NCBI GenBank assembly: GCA_036504595.1 | Contig: DASXUX010000030.1 | Location: 372,001-436,000, forward strand | Direction of reading: 5' to 3' | Length of the DNA stretch: 64,000 nucleotides | DNA from: DASXUX01 sp036504595 | Lineage (GTDB): Bacteria; Planctomycetota; SZUA-567; H5-PLA8 | Shown: positions 25,653 to 33,959 of the stretch, one piece after another | How positions within the stretch are numbered: position 1 is the stretch's first letter | Layout of the letters: each line of letters opens with the position of its first letter | Made by a program: the position numbers and the translations under genes | Notes under the pieces: generated by a model | Databases searched by the model: none | Told to the model about the DNA's origin: nothing | What the model saw: the letters and a program-made list of their open reading frames with translations, nothing else

Positions 25653-25892
25653 ATGAAGAAACGGAAACAAGAAGAAATGGACGACCAGGAGCGTTGCCGA
25701 CGCGCGCGCGAAGCGCTTGGGAGCCGCTTCAAGACGTTAAAAGAGTACGGTGACTTCATCCGCAAAGAAGAGAAGAAGACTCCTAAGAACATGATCGCAG
25801 GCAAGCGGCTGCTGGCCAGAATCCGGCGCCTGAGGCGCAAGCAAGGCGCACGCGCGCCGCGAACCAAGCTTGCATCCCGACGGTCGGCATAG
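25653..25892 (+). CDS. Small basic protein, third gene of the brnT cluster
   Basis: 79 residues, strongly basic (KKRKQEEMDDQERCRRAREA, RLLARIRRLRRKQGARAPRT). AAGGA precedes ATG 25653. The gene lies 76 bases after the previous stop. It could bind nucleic acid. No family recognised. A longer reading from 25599 is open but has no good start signal. Confidence 0.5.
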   Translation: MKKRKQEEMDDQERCRRAREALGSRFKTLKEYGDFIRKEEKKTPKNMIAGKRLLARIRRLRRKQGARAPRTKLASRRSA

Positions 25893-25913
25893 TGCCGCTG
25901 CCGCTGGCAATTC

Positions 25914-27182
25914 TCACCCCGCCCCCACCTCCGGCGGCGCACTCCCCACGATCCGCTGCGCCTCAATCAATTGCCGCCCTTGCACCCGCAGCCGCGGCAG
26001 GCGCACAGCGAACAAGGCCGAGCCCAGCAGCGCCACCCCGCCACCAATGGCCACGGTAATCGGCGCGCCCACGTGAGCGGCCAGCAGGCCGGCCAGCAAC
26101 GACCCGATCGGCGCCATGCCCATGAACATCGTGGCGTAGAACGACATGACTCGGCCGCGCAGGTGGTCGGGCGTCATCGACTGCACCAGCGTGTTGGTGC
26201 AGCCCATCTGCAGCATGGTCGCGAAGCCCACCGGCACCAGCAGCACGATCGAAAGCCAGTACACGCGCGAAAACGAAAACGCGATGAGCGCCACGCCCAG
26301 CAACGCTGCCGCGCCCGCCGCCATGCGTCCCAACCCGCGCACTTCGCGCCGCGCGGCCAGCGTGAGCGCTCCGGCCAGCGCTCCGACGCCCGCTCCGCCC
26401 ATCAGCATGCCCAGGCCTCTGGCGCCGACGCCCAAAATCCGGTCGGCAAAGATCGGCATCAACACGGCGTATGGAATCGCCGCGATGCTGATCAACCCCA
26501 CCAGCAGCAGCAGGTCGCGTACGGGTGGGTTCGAAAACACAAAACGCACGCCTTCCTTGATGTTCTCCAGCGCGGTGCCTGAATCCGGCCGGCGAGCCCG
26601 CGGCTCCAGCTTCATCATCGAAAGCCCCGCAATCACCGCCAGATAGCTCACCGCGTTCCCGAAGAAACACCAGCCTTCGCCGATCAAAGCGACCAGCACA
26701 CCGGCAACGGCCGGACCGATGATGCGTGCGCCGTTGAAGATGGAAGAATTGAGCGCGATGGCGTTGATCAGGTCTTCGCGCGAAACCATTTCAGCAAACA
26801 AGGACTGTCGCGCCGGTATGTCGAACGCATTAACAAGCCCCAGCAGAATCGCCAGCGTGATGATCTGCCAAACTTGGATCAGATGCGGCAGCGTCAAAGC
26901 CGAAAGGACGAACGCCAGCAACATCGCTGACGTTTGCGTGCCAAGCACCGTGCGATAGCGGCTATGCCGATCAGCCCAGTAGCCTCCGAGCAGCGAGAAC
27001 AGAAACACCGGAATCTGTCCGCAAAACGCTACGATCCCCAGCAGTTCCGACGATCCCGTCAGCCGGTACACCAGCCAGGCCATGGCGACGTTCTGCATCC
27101 ATGTCCCGATCAGTGAGATGAATTGACCAAAAAAGAACAGGCGGAAATTACGATACTTCAGCGCCCGAAACGCCCGATGCAC
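25914..27182 (-). CDS. Major facilitator superfamily exporter (EntS/MFS_3-like)
   Basis: 422 residues with about twelve hydrophobic segments. The start FRALKYRNFRLFFFGQFISLIGTWMQ and the loop GYWADRHSRYRTVLG are typical of the MFS_3 group that includes enterobactin and drug exporters. An inner-membrane proton-driven exporter of a small molecule. The substrate is unknown and there is no siderophore gene nearby. Confidence 0.88.
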   Translation of the reverse strand: MHRAFRALKYRNFRLFFFGQFISLIGTWMQNVAMAWLVYRLTGSSELLGIVAFCGQIPVFLFSLLGGYWADRHSRYRTVLGTQTSAMLLAFVLSALTLPHLIQVWQIITLAILLGLVNAFDIPARQSLFAEMVSREDLINAIALNSSIFNGARIIGPAVAGVLVALIGEGWCFFGNAVSYLAVIAGLSMMKLEPRARRPDSGTALENIKEGVRFVFSNPPVRDLLLLVGLISIAAIPYAVLMPIFADRILGVGARGLGMLMGGAGVGALAGALTLAARREVRGLGRMAAGAAALLGVALIAFSFSRVYWLSIVLLVPVGFATMLQMGCTNTLVQSMTPDHLRGRVMSFYATMFMGMAPIGSLLAGLLAAHVGAPITVAIGGGVALLGSALFAVRLPRLRVQGRQLIEAQRIVGSAPPEVGAG

Positions 27183-27411
27183 GCGTCATATTCCTCCCTC
27201 CGAAGTATATCACGAAACACGCGCCGATTTCCGCTACCCTCTCCCCCAGGGTAGCAAGCGTAGTGAGCCCGGTGAGGGGCCGCCTTGCGCCACCGATAAT
27301 GCCTTGCTCGACTTACAAGTTCGCCTACGCACCCCCATGGACGAGGGCGCGTGCTTGAGAGATCAGCGGCCGGGCCTGCGAACTCCAGACTCCACCGAAG
27401 GATTGCGCCAC

Positions 27412-27444
27412 ACGAAAACAAAAACGGCTCCTTGAGGAGCCGTT
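27412..27444 (-). terminator. Rho-independent terminator of the 823-residue protein gene
   Basis: On the minus strand AACGGCTCC-TCAA-GGAGCCGTT is followed by TTTTGTTTTCG. It lies about 30 bases past the stop at 27473. This is one of only three classical terminators recognised in the window. Confidence 0.85.
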
Positions 27445-27472
27445 CTCACACCCACGAAAACGTCAAGAAGAG

Positions 27473-29944
27473 CTATTTGCGCGGCTGTGTGCCGGCCTTG
27501 GTGGCTTCGTCGGTATTGTTGGTCTTGACTTCGGCTTTGCCGGCCAGAGCGCGATCCAGAGCGTTTTTGGTCATCATCGTGCGCTTGCCGCTCTGAACGG
27601 TGAGCACGTGATACAGCAGCTTGAACGTGCCGTCGCTCGGATCCTTGTGCAGTCTTGTCGGCTCCTTTTCGTAAAGCAAGATGTCACTACCGAGATCCTG
27701 AACAGAATGCGAGGGCACATAGATCAGGTTCGTCAGTTTCGGATCGTCGATGTCCTGCGGGCTCTTGATCGCACCGCGCCGGAAGGGCGATTCGAAGATG
27801 GAGAGGTCCTTTTTTGCATAGTTATAGATTTCGGAGAGCTGCGGCGGGTAGCGATCGAAGTCCGACGCGTAGAGCTGCAGCGCGAGCATGATGTGTTTGA
27901 AGTTTTCGTCCACCTTGTCCGAGATAGCCTTCTGCCGCTGTGCGACGACCGCCGGCCAGGCCACCGACCCGACCAGACCCACCAGCGGCAGATTTCCGAG
28001 CGGTGAAACGCTTTCAATCAGCGTGCCGGCCGGTTCAGGCACATTGGAGGCGGCCCAGGACATCGGGAACAGGTGATCGCGCAGAACGTTCGGGCTGGGA
28101 AGCGTGTCCAGCAAAGTCTGGTCACCGCGTTTGCTGTCGCCACCGCCGAAAATATCCGTGCGAGCCAGGCGCGGCAACTCGGTGCCGTATGCATCCAGCA
28201 GCTTGGGCAGGTCGAGGTAGCTGACGTTCCAGCGCGACTCGCGGAAGCGCCTGGCTATCTCCTTGAACTTCGGATCCTCGGCCAGGCAGGACTTGGCGTA
28301 CTGCGGCTGAGCTTGCTGGACGGCCTTCTTTAGAGCGGCGAGGCTGTCGGAGAGCAGCAGGAACTTGCGCTGGCGGCCGGCTTCAAGCTCCAACGACGCG
28401 ATCGCGTAGGCGTTGAAGAACGGGAATTTTCCGCCATCGCCGGCCAGCAGCGGCGCGAAGAAGCCGCCCGGAACGTTCGTGCGCTCCTGCGCCGAGGCGG
28501 GGCCCTTCTGGTAGAAAACCGTCGTCGGGCCGACGGTGATCTGCGTGTATTCCTGGCCGGTTTCCTTCTTGATGTTGTCCAGCATCAGCTTGACGGCCCC
28601 CTCGGCCGCCTCGCCGTCCAACTCCAACGCCAGCACCGGCTGCAGGACTTCCATGTAATCGCTTAAGCGGTCCATGCGCAGAGCGGGCGACGGAACATAG
28701 GACATGAACAGGCCGATCTCGCCTTTCAGGCTTTCGAGCTTAGCGGTGATTTCGGAATTGTTCTGGAGCTTGAGCGCGCCTTTGAGCCGTTCCTGAAGCG
28801 GCGTGTCTTTGCCGTCCGCCGGCGGAGCGCCGCGTTTGATGCCTTCCACCACAACATTGTACAAGTCGGCCATCGTCCACTGGGTAGCGCTGAAGAAAAC
28901 AACGTCGCTGGAGGCGAAGCGCGAGGTGCTGGCAGTGCAGGCTTCCGTCTTCTTGGCGGCTTCGGGGGCTGAGCGCACGAAGATCCGTTCGCGCACCGGA
29001 GCGTTGTCGCCGTCGCCGACGAAGACACCCATCGCCAGATAGGGCTGGCCGGCTTCGAGGACTTTCGGGTTGATCGCGTACTTCAGCGCGGGATAGGATC
29101 CAGTCAGAGCGGCGACCACGGGCCGCAGGTCGATCTGCGCGTAGATCAGCGCATCGCTGCGTTCGTCGCGGCCGGCCAGGTCGTACGCGCCCTGGTAACC
29201 GCTGTTGCGCGAGAGTGTGCCAGCGCTGTTCTTCAAGTAGCGCTCGATAGCGTCTTCGACGACGCGCTTGCCTTGGCCGTAGAGGAACAGGTTCTCCACG
29301 AACGCCCACGATTCATTCAGCTTCAGTTCAGAATTCTCGATGCGCACCACGTCGTACGTGCCGACGCGTTCGTCTTTGTCGATGAACCGGGCATCCACGC
29401 CCTGACTGCTGCGGTGGCGTTCCATGGCCTGTTCAAGTTCGCGCTGGCGCCTGTCTCCTTCTTCACCCGACGGAATGCTTGCCACCAGCAGGAAGGTAGG
29501 CGGCACGCCGGCGCTGAGCTGCTCGATGGACGCGGCATCGCCTTCGATCGCGATAGCGACCTGGCCTTCAAGCAGCGGAGCAAGACGCGTCAGCAGATCG
29601 GCTTCGTCGTTGCGGCGGCGGAGTTCCAGGTCGGTACGAGTGCCGTCGCCTTTCACGTAGGCGTCGCGCAGCGACGCGTAGGTCTTCAGCAGTGGACGGG
29701 CGACCTCGTCTTCCTTCAATAGCCCTCTCAACGCGCTGCGCTCAAAGGCGCCTCGGGCTTTACGCACGTCCGGAGTGGCGACGTAAAGGAAGGCAGTCTC
29801 GGAAATCAGACGTTCGGGCTTGAGTTGCTGACGCGCCACCTTGGTGGGCTCGGCTTTTTTGGGCTCATCCTCAGCGCCCCGGCACAAGCTTAAGCAAGCG
29901 GCGGCGAAGCAGGCGAGAACAAGCGTACGCTGTATTCTTGGCAT
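27473..29944 (-). CDS. Very large secreted protein with pseudopilin-like C-terminal region
   Basis: 823 residues. Signal peptide (TLVLACFAAACLSLCRGAE) then a long body rich in charged helices (APLLEGQVAIAIEGDAASIE, LNESWAFVENLFLYGQGKRV). Near the C-terminus NFKHIMLALQLYASDFDRYP followed by PQLSEIYNYAKKDLSIFESP resembles the domain of type II secretion pseudopilin-like proteins common in planctomycetes (where an N-terminal methylation motif is usual, but is absent here). The body somewhat resembles DUF3352-type proteins. Function unknown; it has its own terminator and so is probably monocistronic. Confidence 0.7.
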   Translation of the reverse strand: MPRIQRTLVLACFAAACLSLCRGAEDEPKKAEPTKVARQQLKPERLISETAFLYVATPDVRKARGAFERSALRGLLKEDEVARPLLKTYASLRDAYVKGDGTRTDLELRRRNDEADLLTRLAPLLEGQVAIAIEGDAASIEQLSAGVPPTFLLVASIPSGEEGDRRQRELEQAMERHRSSQGVDARFIDKDERVGTYDVVRIENSELKLNESWAFVENLFLYGQGKRVVEDAIERYLKNSAGTLSRNSGYQGAYDLAGRDERSDALIYAQIDLRPVVAALTGSYPALKYAINPKVLEAGQPYLAMGVFVGDGDNAPVRERIFVRSAPEAAKKTEACTASTSRFASSDVVFFSATQWTMADLYNVVVEGIKRGAPPADGKDTPLQERLKGALKLQNNSEITAKLESLKGEIGLFMSYVPSPALRMDRLSDYMEVLQPVLALELDGEAAEGAVKLMLDNIKKETGQEYTQITVGPTTVFYQKGPASAQERTNVPGGFFAPLLAGDGGKFPFFNAYAIASLELEAGRQRKFLLLSDSLAALKKAVQQAQPQYAKSCLAEDPKFKEIARRFRESRWNVSYLDLPKLLDAYGTELPRLARTDIFGGGDSKRGDQTLLDTLPSPNVLRDHLFPMSWAASNVPEPAGTLIESVSPLGNLPLVGLVGSVAWPAVVAQRQKAISDKVDENFKHIMLALQLYASDFDRYPPQLSEIYNYAKKDLSIFESPFRRGAIKSPQDIDDPKLTNLIYVPSHSVQDLGSDILLYEKEPTRLHKDPSDGTFKLLYHVLTVQSGKRTMMTKNALDRALAGKAEVKTNNTDEATKAGTQPRK

Positions 29945-30242
29945 AGGCCAAAGTTTCCTCCGCGCACGACATCAAATGGCATCTGTGAAGGCAGGATTCG
30001 ACCCCGCCTATCGTAACAGATAACGCCAAGCTTAACGACCCTTACGCGAATCTTCCAGCGCCTTCATCTTATCTCATATTTATCGTCAATTCGCCAGCGC
30101 GAATTCAGGACTGGCCCTATCAAAATCCAAAGCGGCGAGAAGCCTCGACTAAGTTATAATTGCGCTCAGCGGCGGTTTTGACTATCCTTGAATCTCTTGA
30201 TGCGCCTGCGGCGCGCGCCCGTCGTCTTCTTAAAGGAATATT
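29945..30242. other. Divergent promoter region
   Basis: Separates the 823-residue protein gene (minus) from the DUF1844 gene (plus). It holds TATAAT at 30155-30160 on the plus strand without a convincing -35, and no gene or repeat was recognised. Confidence 0.4.
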
Positions 30243-30860
30243 ATGAGCGACCAACCGGAAGAACCAAAAAAAGAAATTCCTGCGTTTCGATTCAGCGAAA
30301 AGAAAGTCGATGATAGCTGGAAAGAAGAGATGCGCCGCGAACGTGAGGCGGCCGCCCGAGCCGCCGAAGAGAAGGCGGCGCCGCCAGCGACTGGGAAGCC
30401 CGCGCAGCCACAACCCGCGGGCGCGAGCGCCAGTACAGACGCTCCGCAGCCGCGAGGCACTCCATCCAAGGAGAAACCGGCCGGTGCCACTCAGGAAGCG
30501 CAGCAGTCGAAGATTTTTTTGAACTTCCTCGCCGGCCTGGCTCAACAGGCTCTGATGCAGATGGGCGAAATGGAAAACCCGTTCACGCAACAGACGGAAG
30601 TCGATCTGCAGGGCGCGCGTTACACGATCGAGCTGCTGAACGTGATTATGGCGAAGACGAAAGGCAACCTGTCCGAAGACGAAGAGCGCGGGCTGTCTGG
30701 CACCATTCACGACTTGCGCCTGCGCTTCGTGGAAATCGCCAACGAAGTCCAGCGGCAAGTGCAGGCTCAAGCCCAAAAAGGCGCGCACGGCGGCCCAGGC
30801 GGCTCAAGACCAGGCCCCGGCGGAACGATTCCGGGCCCCGGCTCGCAACGGCGGCACTAA
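30243..30860 (+). CDS. DUF1844 family protein
   Basis: 205 residues. After a charged, Ala/Pro-rich N-terminal half (low complexity, about residues 35-85) comes FLNFLAGLAQQALMQMGEMENP...DLQGARYTIELLNVIMAKTKGNLSEDEE, the DUF1844 core of unknown function found across bacteria. The Gly/Pro-rich tail is not conserved. AAAGGA precedes the ATG. A family D hairpin begins 10 bases after the stop. Confidence 0.88.
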   Translation: MSDQPEEPKKEIPAFRFSEKKVDDSWKEEMRREREAAARAAEEKAAPPATGKPAQPQPAGASASTDAPQPRGTPSKEKPAGATQEAQQSKIFLNFLAGLAQQALMQMGEMENPFTQQTEVDLQGARYTIELLNVIMAKTKGNLSEDEERGLSGTIHDLRLRFVEIANEVQRQVQAQAQKGAHGGPGGSRPGPGGTIPGPGSQRRH

Positions 30861-30869
30861 AAATGTACC

Positions 30870-30886
30870 GCAGGCCTCTGGCCTGC
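30870..30886. repeat. Single family D hairpin GCAGGCC/GGCCTGC
   Basis: Inverted-orientation copy (TACCGCAGGCCTCTGGCCTG) of the hairpin tandemly repeated at 7176-7265, located just downstream of the DUF1844 gene. Confidence 0.75.
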
Positions 30887-30977
30887 CGTCCGCTCTTCAA
30901 TAGACAAAAATCCAGGGCTGGAGCTATTTGTGGCACTCCCTCCCCTCCCTGCTATACTTGTTTAACGAGGTTCGCTT

Positions 30978-31772
30978 ATGAGCGCACGCGTGCCAGCCCA
31001 CGCCGGTACGTTTTATCCAGCCGATCCAGCTAAGCTCCGCGCCAGCGTGCAGCAGTATCTCGACGCCGCACCGCCGCCAGCTTCGCCCGTCCCAAGCGCT
31101 CCAAAGGCCATCATCGCGCCGCACGCCGGCTACGTGTATTCCGCTCCGATCGCAGCCAGCGCATATAAGTGCCTCGTTCCCCTTCGCAGCATTGTCCACC
31201 GCGTCGTTCTGCTCGGCCCCGCGCACCACATCTTTGTGCGCGGGCTGGCTCTCAGCAGCGCCAGCGCCTTTGCCACACCGCTCGGAGACGTCCCGATCGA
31301 CGCCGCAGCCATCGAACAGATCAAGTCGTTGCCGCAGGTGAAACTCTCCGACGATGCGCACGCGCCCGAACACAGCCTGGAGGTCCAGTTGCCGTTCCTG
31401 CAGTGCGTGCTAGAGGAATTTTCGCTGGTGCCCTTCGCCGTCGGCGACGTCGGCGCCCCGCAGATCGCCGAAGTGCTCGACGCGCTCTGGGGCGGGCCGG
31501 AAACGCTGATCCTCATCAGCAGCGACTTGAGCCACTACCACGAGTACGACACCGCAAAGGCGATCGATCAGGAAACTGCCCGCGCCATCTCGCTGCTGCG
31601 GCCGCAGGAGATTGCCTTCGAACAGGCATGCGGCTGTCTCTCGATTCGCGGGCTGCTCCTCTTGGCCGGAAAGCGCTCGCTGACGCCGCACCTGCTGGAC
31701 CTGCGCAGTTCGGGCGACACCGCCGGCACGCGCGATCGAGTCGTCGGGTACGGCGCTTGGGCGTTTTGTTAA
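30978..31772 (+). CDS. amrB: AmmeMemoRadiSam system protein B (Memo-like)
   Basis: 264 residues. RVPAHAGTFYPADPAKLR at the start, IIAPHAGYVYSAPIAASAY, LGPAHHIFVRGLAL and ISSDLSHYHEYDTAKAID are the conserved Memo blocks; the His residues in APHAG, PAHH and LSHY are the putative metal site. Overlapping function with the next gene is expected because amrA follows after 13 bases. The radical SAM member amrS of the usual trio is not in the window. Confidence 0.9.
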   Translation: MSARVPAHAGTFYPADPAKLRASVQQYLDAAPPPASPVPSAPKAIIAPHAGYVYSAPIAASAYKCLVPLRSIVHRVVLLGPAHHIFVRGLALSSASAFATPLGDVPIDAAAIEQIKSLPQVKLSDDAHAPEHSLEVQLPFLQCVLEEFSLVPFAVGDVGAPQIAEVLDALWGGPETLILISSDLSHYHEYDTAKAIDQETARAISLLRPQEIAFEQACGCLSIRGLLLLAGKRSLTPHLLDLRSSGDTAGTRDRVVGYGAWAFC

Positions 31773-31785
31773 TGGAGGGCTTCTC

Positions 31786-32355
31786 GTGAGCGATGTCTAT
31801 TCTCCCGAACAACGCAGGCTGCTCTTGGACACCGCGAGCCGTTCGATTCAGCACGGCTTCGCTCATCGTCAGCCCTGGCAGGTAAACCTTCAGGAATACC
31901 CGACGCTGCTCCAGGAGATCCGAAACACGTTTGTCACGCTCTACCTGCATGGAGAATTCCAGGGCTGCATCGGTTCCCTGCGCCCGCACGCGGCGCTGGC
32001 TCAGGATGTCGCCCGCAACGCCTTTTCCGCCGCGTATGAAGATCATCGCGGCCCGGCGCTTGCCGAACACAACATTCTTTCGCTGAAGATCCAGATCTCC
32101 GTCCTCCACCCGCCCGAAGCCATCGCGTTCGACTCCGAGGAGAATTTGATTGCAAAAGTGCGTCCCGGAACCGATGGTTTGATCGTCGAGGAAAACGGAC
32201 GCACGGGAACGCTGCTCCCCTCGGTTTGGGAACACCTTCCGGACCCCGGCGATTTCGTGCGCCACGTGAAACTCAAAGCCGGCCTGCCCAGCAGTTACTG
32301 GTCCACCAGCATCCGCTATCTGCGCTACACGACGGAGGCGTTCTCGAACGAATAG
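31786..32355 (+). CDS. amrA: AmmeMemoRadiSam system protein A (AMMECR1 domain)
   Basis: 189 residues. LHGEFQGCIGSLRPHAALAQ and NAFSAAYEDHRGPALAEH are the AMMECR1 signature, with NILSLKIQISVLHPPEAI and GLPSSYWS further on. The start is GTG 31786, preceded by GGAGGGC. Co-transcribed with amrB. Biochemical role unresolved in the family. A period-7 array begins 8 bases after the TAG. Confidence 0.9.
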   Translation: MSDVYSPEQRRLLLDTASRSIQHGFAHRQPWQVNLQEYPTLLQEIRNTFVTLYLHGEFQGCIGSLRPHAALAQDVARNAFSAAYEDHRGPALAEHNILSLKIQISVLHPPEAIAFDSEENLIAKVRPGTDGLIVEENGRTGTLLPSVWEHLPDPGDFVRHVKLKAGLPSSYWSTSIRYLRYTTEAFSNE

Positions 32356-32360
32356 CACAC

Positions 32361-32448
32361 TTGGTCATTGGTCAATAGTCATTGGTCATTTGCCATCTGG
32401 GACTCCCTGCACCAAAATGACCAATGACCAATGACTGATGACCAAACC
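32361..32448. repeat. Two facing period-7 arrays TTGGTCA / CCAATGA
   Basis: TTGGTCA, TTGGTCA, ATAGTCA, TTGGTCA at 32361-32388 and AAAATGA, CCAATGA, CCAATGA, CTGATGA at 32414-32441, separated by 25 bases. The two arrays are complementary and can form a long stem. The heptamer CCAATGA resembles the short tandem repeats known from cyanobacteria. Confidence 0.92.
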
Positions 32449-32464
32449 GCGGACCAATCGATCC

Positions 32465-33805
32465 ATGTCCAAAGCCTCCCTCTTATCCATCGGCGATGAA
32501 CTTCTCCTTGGGGAAATCATCGACACCAACATGCCCTATATCGCGCGGCAGCTTTTGCCGCTGGGCATCACTGTCGTGGGTTCCGAAACCGCCTGCGACG
32601 AAATGGATGTGATCGTCGGCGCATTCGACCGCGCGCTCCGCCGAGCCGACATCGTCATCGCCACCGGCGGCCTGGGCCCCACCGACGACGACCTCACGCT
32701 GGAAGCGCTCGCGCGCGCACTCGGCGTGGAACTGACCTATCGCCCCGAAGTCATGCAACAGATGGCCGAACGCCTCAAGCGCTCCGTTGAGTCCTTTACA
32801 CAAGCTAATCATAAGCAAGCCTGGCTGCCCAAAGGCGCCGCCATCCTGCGCAACCACTGGGGCACCGCCCCCGGCGTCCACGTCTCAGTCGTGCCGAATG
32901 GAACGGCCTGGCGCGTCCTCGACGTGGCGCAATCCTCCTGGATTGCGCAGGGCTCCAGCGCAATCCAGGAGGATTGCGTTACGGGCGCAAAGCACATCTT
33001 CCTCACCGCCGGCGTCCCGCGCGAGATGAAAGGCCTGCTGCAGCAGTACATCGTTCCCTACCTGAGCGCCCATTTTCGCTCCGGCCAGGCGCTCGCGATC
33101 AAGCTGCTGCACACCTTCGGCCTCCCTGAATCCTTCGTCGGCGAACGCATCAAACCGATGATGCAGCCCGGCCACAATCCAAACGTGGGCACGCGGCTGG
33201 GCGCCGGCATCGTCAGTGTGCGCCTGGTCGCCAGCGCGCCCAACGCCGAGCAAGCTCAGGCGATTCTCGCGCCCGCCGCGCAACAGATTCGCGAGCTTCT
33301 GCGCGACGGTCTTTTCGGCGAAGACGACGAGACGCTCGCCGCCGCAACCGTGGGTGCGCTTCTTTCGCACAAGAAGACCATCGCCCTCGCCGAAAGCTGC
33401 ACTGCGGGCCTGGTTTCTGCGCTGCTGACTGAAATCTCGGGCTCCAGTGCCGCGCTGCTCGAAGGAGCCGTCGTGTATTCGAACGAAGCGAAAGTCCGCA
33501 CCTGCGGCGTGAAACCCGAAACGCTCACCGCTCACGGAGCGGTCTCCGCCGAAACCGCCGCTGAGCTTGCCGCTGGCATCCGCGCGCGAGCCGGGACCGA
33601 CTTCGGTGTCAGCGTCACCGGCATCGCCGGCCCCACCGGCGCAACCGCCACAAAACCGATCGGACTCGTTTATTTTGGCGTCGCCACCGCGAAGGAAGTC
33701 ACTACGCTTGAACGCAACTATCCAGGCATGGACCGCGCGACGGTCCGTGAACGGGCCGCGATGCAGGCGCTCGATCTGATCCGCCGCGCCGCATTGGGTG
33801 AGTGA
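32465..33805 (+). CDS. cinA: CinA: competence/damage protein, MoCF plus NMN amidohydrolase domains, with inserted repeats
   Basis: 446 residues. The N-terminal domain has SIGDELLLGEIIDTN and ATGGLGPTDDDLTLEAL, and the C-terminal domain has ESCTAGLVSALLTEISGSS and VSVTGIAGPTGATATKPIGL. The protein is a pyridine-nucleotide recycling enzyme (deamidase of NMN) with an ADP-ribose pyrophosphatase-type N-terminal domain. Residues about 155-172 (AQSSWIAQGSSAIQEDCV) are encoded by a pair of P1 elements and lie between GTAPG and AGVPREMKG, where CinA normally has only a short connector. ATG 32465 was chosen because the upstream codons come from the period-7 array. Confidence 0.92.
   Translation: MSKASLLSIGDELLLGEIIDTNMPYIARQLLPLGITVVGSETACDEMDVIVGAFDRALRRADIVIATGGLGPTDDDLTLEALARALGVELTYRPEVMQQMAERLKRSVESFTQANHKQAWLPKGAAILRNHWGTAPGVHVSVVPNGTAWRVLDVAQSSWIAQGSSAIQEDCVTGAKHIFLTAGVPREMKGLLQQYIVPYLSAHFRSGQALAIKLLHTFGLPESFVGERIKPMMQPGHNPNVGTRLGAGIVSVRLVASAPNAEQAQAILAPAAQQIRELLRDGLFGEDDETLAAATVGALLSHKKTIALAESCTAGLVSALLTEISGSSAALLEGAVVYSNEAKVRTCGVKPETLTAHGAVSAETAAELAAGIRARAGTDFGVSVTGIAGPTGATATKPIGLVYFGVATAKEVTTLERNYPGMDRATVRERAAMQALDLIRRAALGE
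32927..32977. repeat. Inverted pair of P1 palindromes inside cinA
   Basis: Two P1 elements (32927-32948 and 32958-32977) in opposite orientation with a 9-base spacer form an overall 51-base inverted repeat. The insertion keeps the reading frame. The same element stands alone at 117-137 and 47520-47541. Confidence 0.93.
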
Positions 33806-33806
33806 T

Positions 33807-33929
33807 GTGTGGCACGGGCAGGCCGCGCCACGGCTTCTTGTGGCGCGGATTGCCCGTGCAGGCGCGCCCGATTCACGGGCAATCCGCCGAAGCAAGAAGC
33901 CGCTCCGGCGGCCTGCCCGTGCCGCACAC
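33807..33929. repeat. Palindromic element A, inverted pair after cinA
   Basis: Left copy 33807-33858 and right copy 33874-33929 in opposite orientation. Each has outer arms CACGGGCAGG/ATTGCCCGTG and an inner stem (CCGCGCCAC/GTGGCGCGG left; CCGCCGGAGC/GCTTCGGCGG right) around the same loop GGCTTCTT. The inner stems differ between copies but stay paired. The left copy follows the cinA stop by one base. Confidence 0.92.
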
Positions 33930-33959
33930 GTCCGTGAATTCTGAACTCGGGAGGGATAG

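Noticed and set aside
27238..27281. CCCTCTCCC...GTGAGGGG as a further palindromic family
   Set aside because: The arms are imperfect and only loosely resemble the hairpin at 47456-47481, so no family was called.
30155..30160. TATAAT as promoter of the DUF1844 gene
   Set aside because: No acceptable -35 element at 16-18 bases; one hexamer is too weak to call.
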